From assembly GCF_003626755.1 (NCBI RefSeq), contig NZ_RBCJ01000003.1, forward strand, positions 315,859 through 379,858: a DNA stretch of 64,000 nt, in the 5' to 3' direction. The notes under the pieces are model-generated. The model had not been told where the DNA came from and ran no database searches. It saw nothing but the letters and a program-made list of their open reading frames with translations. The stretch comes from Ulvibacterium marinum (lineage in GTDB: Bacteria > Bacteroidota > Bacteroidia > Flavobacteriales > Flavobacteriaceae). The position numbers and the translations under genes were made by a program. Shown here piece after piece: positions 19,286-29,247 of this stretch (its first letter is position 1; each line of letters begins with the position of its first letter).

Positions 19286-19846
19286 ATGAAAAGTTTTGGT
19301 AAAATAGGAATGGTATTGTTTGGAATTCTGGTCTTCTTTTCCTGTCAGGATGAAAAGATTCCAAATTATCAGTATATGCCTAATATGTATGAGGCCGTAG
19401 GTTATGAGACCTATGATGAGGTCTATTTTTTGCCCAAAGGTACGGAGGCCCTTGTACCACCGGAAAATACTATTCCTAGGGGATGGTTGCCCTATGGGTA
19501 TGAAAACACCCCCGAAGGGAAGGAATTGGCACGCGTGCAGATGAGCCCTCTGGATTCATTGCAAAGGGAAGAAAATCTGGCTACAGGAAAAGAATTGTAT
19601 GATATCTATTGCGCAATATGCCATGGTGCCAAAGGTAAAGGGCAAGGGAATTTAGTGAAGCGCGAAAAGATATTGGGTGTGCCTAGCTATGACGATGCAG
19701 CAAGAAATATTACAGTGGGCACTACTTTTCATACAGTTCAATATGGCTTGAATTCCATGGGGTCTTACGCATCGCAAATGAGCACTACAGAGATGTGGCA
19801 GGTTTCGGAATATGTAATGAAATTAAAAGAAGACTTAACAAAATAA
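19286..19846 (+). CDS. actE: alternative complex III subunit ActE (monoheme cytochrome c lipoprotein)
   Basis: A 186-residue monoheme cytochrome c. The frame extends to a TTG at 19280, but the ATG at 19286 gives a proper lipoprotein signal (MKSFGKIGMVLFGILVFFSC) with Cys20 as the probable lipidated residue. The heme site is CAICH at about residues 110-114, and a Met ligand is offered by GLNSMGSYASQM. It sits on the outer face of alternative complex III and is a likely electron exit towards the oxidase. The gene follows the actD stop by two bases and precedes actF by 12. Confidence 0.93.
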   Translation: MKSFGKIGMVLFGILVFFSCQDEKIPNYQYMPNMYEAVGYETYDEVYFLPKGTEALVPPENTIPRGWLPYGYENTPEGKELARVQMSPLDSLQREENLATGKELYDIYCAICHGAKGKGQGNLVKREKILGVPSYDDAARNITVGTTFHTVQYGLNSMGSYASQMSTTEMWQVSEYVMKLKEDLTK

Positions 19847-19858
19847 TACATAGACAAT

Positions 19859-21166
19859 ATGTACACGTTTTCAAGTAGATTAAAAATTGCGTCTATAGTA
19901 ATGATGATCGTGGGAGCTTTGGGCTTAGGCTACGGTTTTATTACCATGCCGACATCTGTAGAGGAAGCCAAGGCCATGGTCGCCAGTCATGATGATGGTC
20001 ATGGAGGATCCCATGGGGAAGGGACACATGCCAATACAGATTCTCACGGAGAACACGATGCCTCCCATGATGAGCACCTGTTGCACCAATTACAGAATAA
20101 GCCTTGGGCGGCATTATATGTTGCTGCTTTCTTTTTCTTTATGATTGCCTTAGGCACCCTGGCTTTTTATGCCGTTCAGCGTGCATCGCAAGCAGGTTGG
20201 TCGCCATTGTTGTTCCGCGTTATGGAGGGTATCTCGGCATATCTGGTGCCCGGTGGAATCATTGTCTTTGTTATTTTGGTCCTTTCCGTAATGCATATGA
20301 ACCATTTATTTGTGTGGATGGATGCCGATGTGGTGGCCCATGATAAATTGTTACAGGGAAAAGCAGGATACCTGGATCCGGTCTTCTTTTTGATTAGAGC
20401 GGCAATATTCCTGGGCGGATGGATTCTTTATCGCGAGTATTCCAGAAAATTGTCCATTAAGCAAGATGAGTCCAATGATAATTCAAGCTTCAAATTGAAT
20501 TTTAAGATTTCCGCTGCATTTTTGGTATTCTACCTTATTTCCGAATCCATGATGTCCTGGGATTGGATTATGAGTGTTGATCCCCATTGGTTTAGTACCT
20601 TGTTCGGGTGGTACGTATTTGCCAGTATGTTCGTATCTGGTATAACGGTTATTGCCATGGTTACTATTTACCTAAAATCAAAAAATTATTTACCGGATGT
20701 AAATGATAGTCATATCCATGACTTGGCCAAGTTCATGTTCGGAATCAGTATTTTTTGGACCTATCTATGGTTTTCACAGTTTATGTTAATTTGGTATTCC
20801 AACATCCCTGAGGAGGTCACCTATTTTGTTACAAGAATTGAGGATTATAAACTGCCCTTCTTCGGAATGGTTGTGATGAATTTTGTATTTCCATTTTTGA
20901 TTTTGATGAATAGTGACTATAAACGAATTAATTGGTTCGTAATAATGGCAGGGATCGTTATCTTGGCCGGACATTATGTAGATATATTTAATATGATTAT
21001 GCCAGCTACTGTAGGAGATCAATGGTATATTGGCATTCCCGAAATCGGGGCAATTCTTTTCTTTGCCGGGTTTTTTATATTTTGGGTTTTCAGGGCTCTT
21101 GGCACTGTTCCTTTACAACCTAAGAGAAACCCATTCATTGAGGAAAGTAGGCATTTTCACTATTAA
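19859..21166 (+). CDS. actF: alternative complex III subunit ActF (NrfD-like)
   Basis: A 435-residue integral membrane subunit related to ActC, with about ten hydrophobic helices. It starts MYTFSSRLKIASIVMMIVGA. After the first helix comes a strikingly His-rich loop (about residues 42-76: DDGHGGSHGEGTH, SHGEHDASHDEH) before the second helix. Such a segment could bind Cu or Zn, but this is inference. In alternative complex III, ActC and ActF form the pseudo-symmetric membrane core. coxB begins 31 bases downstream without a terminator, so the oxidase genes look co-transcribed with the complex. Confidence 0.93.
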   Translation: MYTFSSRLKIASIVMMIVGALGLGYGFITMPTSVEEAKAMVASHDDGHGGSHGEGTHANTDSHGEHDASHDEHLLHQLQNKPWAALYVAAFFFFMIALGTLAFYAVQRASQAGWSPLLFRVMEGISAYLVPGGIIVFVILVLSVMHMNHLFVWMDADVVAHDKLLQGKAGYLDPVFFLIRAAIFLGGWILYREYSRKLSIKQDESNDNSSFKLNFKISAAFLVFYLISESMMSWDWIMSVDPHWFSTLFGWYVFASMFVSGITVIAMVTIYLKSKNYLPDVNDSHIHDLAKFMFGISIFWTYLWFSQFMLIWYSNIPEEVTYFVTRIEDYKLPFFGMVVMNFVFPFLILMNSDYKRINWFVIMAGIVILAGHYVDIFNMIMPATVGDQWYIGIPEIGAILFFAGFFIFWVFRALGTVPLQPKRNPFIEESRHFHY

Positions 21167-21197
21167 CGGATTTTAAAGAATAATTTCAAATCATACA

Positions 21198-22322
21198 ATG
21201 ACTACATTACTGGTTTTAGTTGTTTTAGTTCTCGTGGCAATCGCAATTTGGCAGATGACAAAGATGTTCGAATTTGCCCAACTCAAAACAAATACTTCGG
21301 AGATAGCCAACGATAACGATAATAAGTACAATGGGTACCTATTGTTTGCATTTTTGATCTTTATCTATGGCATTACCATTTTCAGTTTTTGGAAGTACTC
21401 CAAGGTTTTGCTTCCAGAGGCAGCTTCCGAACATGGTGGCGAATATGATTATTTAATGTTGGTATCCTTTATCATCATTTTCTTTGTACAGACCATTACC
21501 CAGGCATTACTACATTATTTTGGGTATAAGTACAGGGGAGAAAAAGGCAAGAAGGCTCTTTTTTATGCAGATAATGACCGTTTGGAGTTTATATGGACGA
21601 TAATCCCCGTAATCGTATTGGCCGGACTCATATTATGGGGCTTGTATACATGGACAAATATCATGGACATCAATGAGGAGGATGATCCGTTAATAGTGGA
21701 GCTATATGCCCAACAATTTAACTGGACGGCCAGATATGGCGGAGAGGATAATGTTCTGGGCGCGGCCAACGTAAGAATGATAGATATTGACAAGGCAAAC
21801 GTATTGGGACTGGACGAGTCCGACTCCTATGCTGCGGATGATATAATCGTAAAGGAACTTCATTTGCCGGTAGGCCGAAAGGTGAATTTTAAAATGCGTT
21901 CCCAAGACGTATTACATTCCGCCTATATGCCCCATTTCCGAGCCCAGATGAACTGTGTGCCGGGAATGACAACAGAATTTTCGTTTACTCCGATAACCAC
22001 AACGGCACAAATGAGACAAAACCCGGATGTTGTGGAAAAAGTAAAACGTACCAATGCACTTAGAGCCGAATGGGCCGCGGAAGGAAGACCAAATTCCGAC
22101 CCATGGGAATTTGACTATGTACTCATTTGTAACAAAATATGCGGTCAGTCGCATTATAATATGCAAATGAAGATTATTGTAGAGACCGAGGAAGAATATA
22201 ATGAATGGATAAAATCCCAAAAGACCTTTGCGGAAACCGTTATGGTAGCGGACGTACAGGAACCGGATTTCAATCCTGTTGGAGCGGAAACGGCGGAGCT
22301 ATCTTATAAGGCTCAGGATTAA
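21198..22322 (+). CDS. coxB: cytochrome c oxidase subunit II
   Basis: A 374-residue subunit II of an A-type heme-copper oxidase, which takes electrons via the CuA centre. There is an N-terminal extra helix (about 2-20), then two helices (about 45-70 and 90-112 or later) and a cupredoxin domain. The CuA ligand region is present: HSAYMPHFRAQM early, and CNKICGQSHYNM late, with both Cys, the His and the Met. Between cupredoxin strands is a charged insert of about 35 residues (MRQNPDVVEKVKRTNALR), seen in other Bacteroidota subunit II proteins. No cytochrome c domain is fused, which suits direct electron delivery from ActE or ActA. Confidence 0.95.
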   Translation: MTTLLVLVVLVLVAIAIWQMTKMFEFAQLKTNTSEIANDNDNKYNGYLLFAFLIFIYGITIFSFWKYSKVLLPEAASEHGGEYDYLMLVSFIIIFFVQTITQALLHYFGYKYRGEKGKKALFYADNDRLEFIWTIIPVIVLAGLILWGLYTWTNIMDINEEDDPLIVELYAQQFNWTARYGGEDNVLGAANVRMIDIDKANVLGLDESDSYAADDIIVKELHLPVGRKVNFKMRSQDVLHSAYMPHFRAQMNCVPGMTTEFSFTPITTTAQMRQNPDVVEKVKRTNALRAEWAAEGRPNSDPWEFDYVLICNKICGQSHYNMQMKIIVETEEEYNEWIKSQKTFAETVMVADVQEPDFNPVGAETAELSYKAQD

Positions 22323-22365
22323 GAGTATTGCTAGAAAAGGAAAGGATAATTAAAAAAGTAAAATT

Positions 22366-24189
22366 ATGTCTGTTACGGCACAAGCACATGTAGAGGACCA
22401 TGCACATGATCATGGGCATCATCACAAAGAGACATTTATTACCAAATACATCTTTAGTCAGGATCACAAAATGATAGCCCGACAGTATTTGATTACGGGA
22501 CTCATAATGGGTTTTGTTGGAATAGCGATGTCTCTATTGTTTCGGATGCAACTGGCCTGGCCGGGGGAATCCTTCCCAATATTCGAAACTTTATTGGGCA
22601 AATGGGCTCCAGATGGTGTTATGGATGCGGATATCTATTTGGCCTTGGTTACCATACACGGAACCATAATGGTGTTTTTTGTGCTTACTGCCGGATTGAG
22701 CGGTACCTTTAGTAACCTTTTGATTCCCCTGCAGATCGGGGCCAGGGATATGGCATCAGGTTTTTTGAACATGGTGTCGTATTGGTTATTTTTCCTGTCC
22801 AGTGTAATTATGGTGATATCACTTTTTGTTGAGGCCGGTCCGGCTTCCGCGGGGTGGACCGTGTACCCACCTTTAAGTGCCCTGCCTATGGCCCAATCAG
22901 GATCGGGTATGGGGATGACGCTTTGGCTGGTATCCATGACTATATTTATTGCTTCATCCCTTTTGGGATCTTTGAATTATATCGTTACGGTACTGAACCT
23001 AAGGACCAAAGGTATGTCCATGACCCGTTTGCCCTTGACGATTTGGGCATTTTTCGTTACAGCGGTAATCGGTGTAATCTCCTTCCCCGTTCTTTTATCC
23101 GCCGGGCTATTATTGCTTATGGATAGGAGTTTTGGTACATCGTTCTTTTTATCGGATATCTTTATTCAGGGAGAGGTTTTGCATTATCAAGGAGGATCTC
23201 CGGTATTGTTCGAGCATCTTTTTTGGTTTTTGGGTCACCCAGAGGTCTATATTGTAATCCTACCCGCTATGGGTATCGTTTCCGAAGTGATGTCCGTTAA
23301 TGCCCGTAAACCTATCTTCGGGTATCGTGCCATGATTGCCTCCATATTGGCCATTGCGTTTTTATCCACAATTGTTTGGGGACATCATATGTTCATTTCC
23401 GGGATGAACCCATTTTTGGGATCTGTATTTACCTTTACTACGCTATTGATTGCAATACCCTCGGCGGTAAAAGCATTTAATTGGATAACGACCCTATGGA
23501 AAGGAAATTTGCAGCTAAATCCTGGAATGTTATTTTCCATTGGAATGGTTTCCACATTTATCACGGGAGGCTTAACCGGAATTATTTTGGGCGACAGCAC
23601 CTTGGATATAAACGTACATGATACCTATTTTGTAGTGGCGCACTTCCATTTGGTAATGGGTATTTCGGCACTATATGGTTTATTTGCCGGAGTGTACCAT
23701 TGGTTCCCAAAAATGTTCGAAAGCAAAATGATGAATAAGAATTTGGGATATGTCCATTTTTGGATTACGGCAATAGGCTCCTATGGAATATTCTTTCCCA
23801 TGCACTTTGTAGGTATGGCAGGAGTGCCTAGGAGGTATTATGAGAATACCGCCTTTCCCATGTTCGATGAACTAACGGATGTACAAGTCCTTATGACGGT
23901 CTTTGCATTGATAACCGCTGGAGCACAACTGGTCTTTGCCTATAACTTTATCAGCAGTATCTTCTATGGTAAAAAAGGACCCAAGAACCCTTGGAAGGCA
24001 ACTACTTTGGAATGGACGGCAGAGGTAAAACATATTCATGGAAATTGGGACGGCCCCATACCACATGTTCATCGCTGGGCTTATGATTACAGTAAGACCG
24101 ATGAAAATGGGGAATACATTATTCCGGGGCAGGATTTTGTACCTCAAACGGTGCCCCTACAAGAAGATGAGGAAGAATTAAATCATTAA
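22366..24189 (+). CDS. coxA: cytochrome c oxidase subunit I
   Basis: A 607-residue catalytic subunit reducing O2 to water and pumping protons. Twelve core helices are visible. The CuB/active-site motif GHPEVYIVILP contains the His-Tyr pair and the Glu typical of A1-type oxidases. WGHHMFISGMNPF supplies the other CuB histidines, and AHFHLVMG the heme ligands. The N-terminus carries a His-rich tail (HAHDHGHHHKE within residues 8-24) before the first helix, similar in style to the ActF loop. A strong hairpin terminator at 24208-24244 closes the operon. Subunits III and IV are elsewhere in this window, at 48-50 kb. Confidence 0.97.
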   Translation: MSVTAQAHVEDHAHDHGHHHKETFITKYIFSQDHKMIARQYLITGLIMGFVGIAMSLLFRMQLAWPGESFPIFETLLGKWAPDGVMDADIYLALVTIHGTIMVFFVLTAGLSGTFSNLLIPLQIGARDMASGFLNMVSYWLFFLSSVIMVISLFVEAGPASAGWTVYPPLSALPMAQSGSGMGMTLWLVSMTIFIASSLLGSLNYIVTVLNLRTKGMSMTRLPLTIWAFFVTAVIGVISFPVLLSAGLLLLMDRSFGTSFFLSDIFIQGEVLHYQGGSPVLFEHLFWFLGHPEVYIVILPAMGIVSEVMSVNARKPIFGYRAMIASILAIAFLSTIVWGHHMFISGMNPFLGSVFTFTTLLIAIPSAVKAFNWITTLWKGNLQLNPGMLFSIGMVSTFITGGLTGIILGDSTLDINVHDTYFVVAHFHLVMGISALYGLFAGVYHWFPKMFESKMMNKNLGYVHFWITAIGSYGIFFPMHFVGMAGVPRRYYENTAFPMFDELTDVQVLMTVFALITAGAQLVFAYNFISSIFYGKKGPKNPWKATTLEWTAEVKHIHGNWDGPIPHVHRWAYDYSKTDENGEYIIPGQDFVPQTVPLQEDEEELNH

Positions 24190-24207
24190 CACCAAACTAA
24201 TTCAAAC

Positions 24208-24244
24208 AAAAAATGCCCGTACCATTAAGTCGGGCATTTTTTTT
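24208..24244 (+). terminator. terminator after coxA
   Basis: AAAAAATGCCCG (24208-24219) pairs with CGGGCATTTTTT (24231-24242) around an 11-base loop, followed by a T run. It ends the act-cox operon. Confidence 0.85.
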
Positions 24245-24385
24245 GATGGTGATTGAAAAAAGACAATCTCGCTTTTTTGTAATATCTTAGTAAAGCCCTA
24301 TTTGAAATCCCCATTTAAATTCGTTTTAGTAATTGGGTGTACCATTGACGGGCGTGCTGAAATCCTCCATGAAATCTAACCTGTT

Positions 24386-25210
24386 ATGAAACACACTTTT
24401 CTTATTGCACTGATCATGTTAACAGGGTTTGTACACGCGCAACGCAAACCTAAGATCAAGGGAAATAGAAGCATTGTGCAGGTAAACGAGAACTTGCCTC
24501 CATTTAATGCCATACAACTTATTGATGATTTGGAGATTGTTTTAAAGAAATCCTTTGAGGAAGGTTATACCATTGAAGCGGATGATAATTTAATCGATGT
24601 CCTAAAATTTGAGGTTAAGGACGGTACGTTGTTCATCAGTTCCTTTTATAAGATTACGGCTAAAAAAAAGTTGGAGATTATTGTCAATTACAGGGAATTG
24701 GAGTCAATAACCATGGAAAATGGTAAGATGAATACAGATGATGTAATCTCTTCCGATGAATTGCACATTAAAACTTCGGGCCCTTCGCGATTGGAATTGA
24801 ATGTCAACGCAACCATAACACATCTTGCCATGGAAGGCATAAGTTCCGGGGATTTTAATTTTGCAAGCGACTCCATAGATATTCAATTATCGGACCGTAT
24901 AGACGCTCGCATATATGTGGTCGGAGAGAGTACCCATGTCTCCATGCAAAAGAATGCTACGTCAAGATTAGAGGGCACCACGGACAGTCTACAGGTACTA
25001 TTATATGGGAATGCCAATCTTAAGGCGGAGAGATGTGAAGCAACCATTGTTAAGGCCATTTTGGAAGAATCTTCGGATGCCAACATTTATGCCATTACAA
25101 ATTTTGAACTTTCTTCCAAGGGTTCTTCCAGAGTTAATCTATATGGAAACCCCAATATTAAAATTTCGGAGTTTTTGGACACTTCCAAGCTCCATAAAAC
25201 ACTGGATTAA
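24386..25210 (+). CDS. head-GIN domain (DUF2807) secreted protein
   Basis: A 274-residue protein with a signal peptide (MKHTFLIALIMLTGFVHAQ). The rest is a series of short beta strands at regular spacing, with FNAIQLIDDLEIVLKKS near the start and LLYGNANLKAERCEA later, matching the putative auto-transporter adhesin head-GIN fold, a beta-helix common in Bacteroidota. Export to the periplasm or surface is expected; a molecular function is not known for the family. Its stop overlaps the stop of the convergent acyl-CoA oxidase gene by four bases, and no terminator hairpin is visible between them. Confidence 0.82.
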   Translation: MKHTFLIALIMLTGFVHAQRKPKIKGNRSIVQVNENLPPFNAIQLIDDLEIVLKKSFEEGYTIEADDNLIDVLKFEVKDGTLFISSFYKITAKKKLEIIVNYRELESITMENGKMNTDDVISSDELHIKTSGPSRLELNVNATITHLAMEGISSGDFNFASDSIDIQLSDRIDARIYVVGESTHVSMQKNATSRLEGTTDSLQVLLYGNANLKAERCEATIVKAILEESSDANIYAITNFELSSKGSSRVNLYGNPNIKISEFLDTSKLHKTLD

Positions 25211-27465
25211 ACTGCAATCGGAGCGGTGATACAATGTTCTGGAATACCAAAGCCATCCACCAAAACTTCCATATGTGGCCTAAGCTCGGAACATAGACGT
25301 TCTACCCTCTGTCGTATAGCCTTTGATTTGGTTCTTCCCATATAGCCCTGCTCCAAATACCATTCGGCATCCTTTCGGATTTCATATAACGCATAAAGTG
25401 TTCCCAGCTTTTGGAATAATAGACGGTTTTTTTCATCCTTGAGTGTGGATGCAAAATCGGAAAATAGGGTATAGGCCAGTTCTACACTATATGCTTTGCC
25501 TAGGGCTAATAAATGCGTCTGTACCTTAAGGAATGCCTGATAGGAAGGTACACCTTTTTTTATTTGATCCCGTATGCGCATGGCCAAGGTATATGTAAGC
25601 CTTTTGGTCCTATAGTTAAAGGCGTGTCCGTGAAATTTAGGATTGTATAGATGTTCCTTGTCCGTTTTATTGGTGTAGACAGGGTTAATAGCGGAAAGCC
25701 TCTCGCCAAGTTGGGTTGTGAGTAAGCGCAATACCGAAGAAAAACCTGCACTATTAAATTCGGCCCTAAAGTCTGAGAGAACTCCTTTGGCGGCCAATTG
25801 TAATAAGACGGTATTGTCACCTTCAAAAGTGGTAAAAATATCTACATCGCCCTTTAGGTCCGCAATACGGTTTTCCAGTAGATAACCCTTACCTCCGCAG
25901 GCTTCCCTACATTCCTGGATGGCATCATTGGCATACCAGGTAATCAATGATTTTAGACCGGCCACTTGGGTCTCTACCTTGCGTTTATCCGTATGGTCTT
26001 CATTGCAATAGGCCTCCATAATTCTGTCCAAGGTAACGTGGTATACATACGCACTGGCAACTAAAGGTGTAAGCCGAAGTTGATGGGTAGGATAATCTAG
26101 TAATAGGTCTTCCTGAATTTTAATGTTGTCATTGAACTGCCTTCTTCTTAAGGCGTGCTTCACGGCAATGGCCAATGCAAACTTTGCACCCCCCAATCCG
26201 GCGCGAGCCACACAAATACGTCCGCCCACCAATGTACCTAGCATGGTAAAGAAGCGCTTATTTGGATTTTGGATATCCGAATGGTAGCTGCCATCATCTT
26301 TTATGTGGCCATACATGTTCAGTAAGTTCTCCCTCGGCACATGTACCTGATTAAACCAAATTTTCCCGTTGTCCACGCCATTAAGCCCTAATTTATATCC
26401 ATTGTCCTCTACTTTTATTCGAGGGAGCAACCTATGTTCGTCGTCCCGTAAAGGAACAAGAATGGCATGCACGCCTTCGTTTTTTCCATTTACGATCAAT
26501 TGGGCAAATACCGTAGCCATTTTAGCATGTAGGGCATTTCCAATATATTCTTTGTTATCCTTATCGCCAGGGGTATGAATTATGATTTCATCGGTTTTGG
26601 AATCATAGGTTGCCGTGGTCTTAATGCCTCTTACGTTGGAGCCATGTCCCGTTTCGGTCATGGCAAAACAGCCCAAAAGTTTGGCTTCCCCAGTTTTTTT
26701 AAGATACCGGTCATGATGTTTTTTGGTTCCCAATTTTTGGATGCTTCCCCCAAATAGCCCAAACTGTACCCCGAACTTGATTGCAAGACTGCCATCCACG
26801 TACATAAGGTTCTCAAAAATAGCGGCATACCCCTCCATATCTTCCGTTCCACCGTAGGATTTTGGATATGCCATGGCGCCATAACCATTTTCTCCAAGAA
26901 ACTGCACTTGCTCCAGGACCCGTTTTCTGAATTCATCCTTGTCCCTATGAATGTTCCAATCAAAAAGAGGACGGGATAAAAAAGAGCGAAAATTATCAAT
27001 TACGTTGGCATGCTTACCTTTTAATAGGGCATCCAATTCATGGGCATTGTAATAATGGGATGTTTTTTGGTGAATTACTTCTACGTCAAAGAGATGGTTA
27101 TAGTGGTTGGGCTGTATACCAAGGTTTACTTCGATATACTTTAGATTTTCATTGAATGGACATTCATCGTTATAGCGGCACACTACTTTTTGACTAAAAG
27201 TGGCCAAGGGATAGGTGTCACTTTCTACAAGTTTTACCATAGACTTGGAAATGGTATGTTTCCAGTTTTTGAATTCCTTATTGGATGGAGGGTTTGTCCT
27301 CTTCAACCATTTGAACAAAGTATCTCGTTCTTCTTTGGATAAGGAATTATCCTGTTCCAAGGCCTTTTCAACAATGGCAACTTCCGAAGCCGATAATAGA
27401 TCATCTGACCATATGACATAAAAAAAGGGAATATATTGAAGAATCCCAGGGCTGTACTTTTCCAT
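25207..27465 (-). CDS. acyl-CoA oxidase/dehydrogenase (ACOX-like)
   Basis: A 752-residue FAD enzyme expected to introduce the trans-2 double bond into acyl-CoA in fatty acid breakdown. The N-terminal extension (about 1-130) precedes the acyl-CoA dehydrogenase core: FAMTETGHGSNVRGIKT is the family's substrate/FAD motif, followed by the middle beta domain. EACGGKGYLLENRI is a conserved C-terminal helix segment. A long C-terminal region (about 590-752) resembles the ACOX C-terminal domain. The length is larger than a classic dehydrogenase (about 380) and fits the oxidase-like subfamily. Whether it uses O2 or ETF cannot be decided from sequence. It starts at the ATG at 27465. Confidence 0.86.
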   Translation of the reverse strand: MEKYSPGILQYIPFFYVIWSDDLLSASEVAIVEKALEQDNSLSKEERDTLFKWLKRTNPPSNKEFKNWKHTISKSMVKLVESDTYPLATFSQKVVCRYNDECPFNENLKYIEVNLGIQPNHYNHLFDVEVIHQKTSHYYNAHELDALLKGKHANVIDNFRSFLSRPLFDWNIHRDKDEFRKRVLEQVQFLGENGYGAMAYPKSYGGTEDMEGYAAIFENLMYVDGSLAIKFGVQFGLFGGSIQKLGTKKHHDRYLKKTGEAKLLGCFAMTETGHGSNVRGIKTTATYDSKTDEIIIHTPGDKDNKEYIGNALHAKMATVFAQLIVNGKNEGVHAILVPLRDDEHRLLPRIKVEDNGYKLGLNGVDNGKIWFNQVHVPRENLLNMYGHIKDDGSYHSDIQNPNKRFFTMLGTLVGGRICVARAGLGGAKFALAIAVKHALRRRQFNDNIKIQEDLLLDYPTHQLRLTPLVASAYVYHVTLDRIMEAYCNEDHTDKRKVETQVAGLKSLITWYANDAIQECREACGGKGYLLENRIADLKGDVDIFTTFEGDNTVLLQLAAKGVLSDFRAEFNSAGFSSVLRLLTTQLGERLSAINPVYTNKTDKEHLYNPKFHGHAFNYRTKRLTYTLAMRIRDQIKKGVPSYQAFLKVQTHLLALGKAYSVELAYTLFSDFASTLKDEKNRLLFQKLGTLYALYEIRKDAEWYLEQGYMGRTKSKAIRQRVERLCSELRPHMEVLVDGFGIPEHCITAPIAV

Positions 27466-27519
27466 GTCCTGAATTTACGATTTTAAGGGAGAACCAAAAA
27501 AGCCATGAGCTATAAAACA

Positions 27520-27551
27520 AAAACCCCTGATCGGACTCGATCAGGGGTTTT
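27520..27551. terminator. terminator downstream of pckA
   Basis: A perfect 14-base stem: AAAACCCCTGATCG (27520-27533) and CGATCAGGGGTTTT (27538-27551), with a four-base loop and flanking A/T runs. It lies just past the pckA stop on the minus strand and separates it from the acyl-CoA oxidase gene. Confidence 0.88.
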
Positions 27552-27578
27552 ATATACAACTAAGTAAAAAAACTAAAA

Positions 27579-29165
27579 CTATGCGGTTTCAGCAACTTTT
27601 GGACCGGCAGCAACGATTTCAGGGTTCACATTGGCCTTGAACTGCTCAAAGTTGTCGTTAAAAAGTGTAACCAGTTTGTTTTTAACCTGGGTATACTTCT
27701 CTTTATCTTCCCAGGTATTTTTGGGAATCAAGACCTCTTCTGGCACATTTGGACAACTGGTCGGAATTTGGAAACCAAATTCCTCATCGGTAACATATTC
27801 CGCATGGTCAAAGTCGTGGTTATGAATCGCATCGATCATAGCCCTGGTATGCTTCAATTTCATGCGGGAACCACTACCGTTCCATCCGGTATTTACCAAC
27901 CAAGCCGTGGCCTTGTGTGTTTTTATTTTTTCAGCCAATAACTCGGCATACCTGTTCGGATGCCACATCATAAAGGCAGCTCCAAAACATGCACTGAACG
28001 TGGCTTGGGGTTCCGTTACACCCATTTCAGTACCGGCTACTTTTGCCGTATACCCGGAAATAAAGTGGTAACTGGCCTGCTCGGGAGTCAATTTGCTTAC
28101 CGGAGGCAATACACCAAACGCGTCACAAGTCAAGAAAATGATGTTTTCCGGGTGACCTGCAATACATGGAATCTGTATATTATCAATAAATTCTATGGGA
28201 TATGATGCTCTTGTATTTTGTGTTATGGAAACATCGGAATAGTCTACCTGACGGGTATCCTTATCATAGACCACGTTTTCAAGAACAGTTCCAAATCGAA
28301 TGGCATTGAAGATATCCGGTTCATTTTCTGCAGAAAGATCAATAGCCTTGGCATAGCAACCTCCTTCAATATTAAAGGTTCCTTTGTCTGTCCAGCAATG
28401 TTCGTCATCACCGATCAATTTACGTTTAGGATCTGCACTTAAGGTAGTTTTACCTGTACCGGAAAGACCAAAAAGAATAGAGACATCTCCTTTTTCACCT
28501 ACGTTTGCAGAACAGTGCATAGGCATAACTCCCTCCAATGGCATAAGATAATTCATGACGCCAAAGAGACCTTTTTTCATTTCCCCGGCATACTGTGTAC
28601 CCAATATCACAATTTCTTTGCGTTCCAAGTTGACATCTATACTGGTCTTGGAAGTCATTTCGGATGTGTAACGGTTGGCTGGGAAACCACCGGCATTCAT
28701 GACAACATAATCCGGCTCACCAAAATTGGCCAATTCCTCTTTGGAGGGCATGATCAGCATATTCTGCATAAAGAGCGCATGATAGGCCCGTGTACAAATA
28801 ATCCTGGTTTTTATCCTATAATCCGGATCCCAACCTGCAAAAGCATCCACAACAAATAGGTGCTCACGGGTATTAAGATAATCCAGGGCACGTTCGTGGT
28901 TTACCATATAGGTATGCTCGTCCAACCCTATGTTGATATCGCCCCAGTCAATATTGTTTTCAGAATCGGGATGCCGTACAATACGTTTGTCCTTTGGACT
29001 ACGACCGGTCTTTTCTCCAGAGTAGGTCATCAAAGCGCCTACATCGGAAATTGCAGTACCTTTTTCCAATCTCAGTCCTAATTCGTACAGCACAGGTACA
29101 CTACTGTTTCGATAAATGGTCTCGGTATCAATACCGTATTTCCGAAGATTAAATGCTTCTGCCAT
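27579..29165 (-). CDS. pckA: phosphoenolpyruvate carboxykinase (ATP)
   Basis: A 528-residue cytosolic enzyme converting oxaloacetate and ATP to phosphoenolpyruvate, CO2 and ADP, the entry to gluconeogenesis. Visible motifs include GLSGTGKTTLSADP (P-loop/kinase-1a), IGDDEHCW (metal-binding) and YTAKVAGTE with the conserved Lys. The length is normal. The frame reaches a TTG at 29171, but the ATG at 29165 (MAEAFNLRKYG) is the expected start. A -7 box on the minus strand at 29224-29217 lies about 50 bases upstream, and a perfect palindrome at 29248-29261 sits behind it, so regulation by carbon source is plausible. A strong terminator follows. Confidence 0.97.
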   Translation of the reverse strand: MAEAFNLRKYGIDTETIYRNSSVPVLYELGLRLEKGTAISDVGALMTYSGEKTGRSPKDKRIVRHPDSENNIDWGDINIGLDEHTYMVNHERALDYLNTREHLFVVDAFAGWDPDYRIKTRIICTRAYHALFMQNMLIMPSKEELANFGEPDYVVMNAGGFPANRYTSEMTSKTSIDVNLERKEIVILGTQYAGEMKKGLFGVMNYLMPLEGVMPMHCSANVGEKGDVSILFGLSGTGKTTLSADPKRKLIGDDEHCWTDKGTFNIEGGCYAKAIDLSAENEPDIFNAIRFGTVLENVVYDKDTRQVDYSDVSITQNTRASYPIEFIDNIQIPCIAGHPENIIFLTCDAFGVLPPVSKLTPEQASYHFISGYTAKVAGTEMGVTEPQATFSACFGAAFMMWHPNRYAELLAEKIKTHKATAWLVNTGWNGSGSRMKLKHTRAMIDAIHNHDFDHAEYVTDEEFGFQIPTSCPNVPEEVLIPKNTWEDKEKYTQVKNKLVTLFNDNFEQFKANVNPEIVAAGPKVAETA

Positions 29166-29216
29166 GTTCAATTGTTTTTAAAGTTGATATATAGTATTTG
29201 CTCATAAATTCTAGTG

Positions 29217-29224
29217 CAAATGTA
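29217..29224 (-). promoter_or_regulatory. -7 promoter box of pckA
   Basis: Reads TACATTTG on the minus strand, matching TAnnTTTG, about 50 bases before the pckA ATG. No TTG lies at the normal -33 distance; the first is further out, inside the palindrome. Confidence 0.55.
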
Positions 29225-29247
29225 GGGTACAGGGCATGGTAAAAAAG

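Noticed and set aside
29166-29171. pckA start two codons upstream
   Set aside because: The extra codons begin with TTG; the ATG at 29165 is the expected N-terminus.
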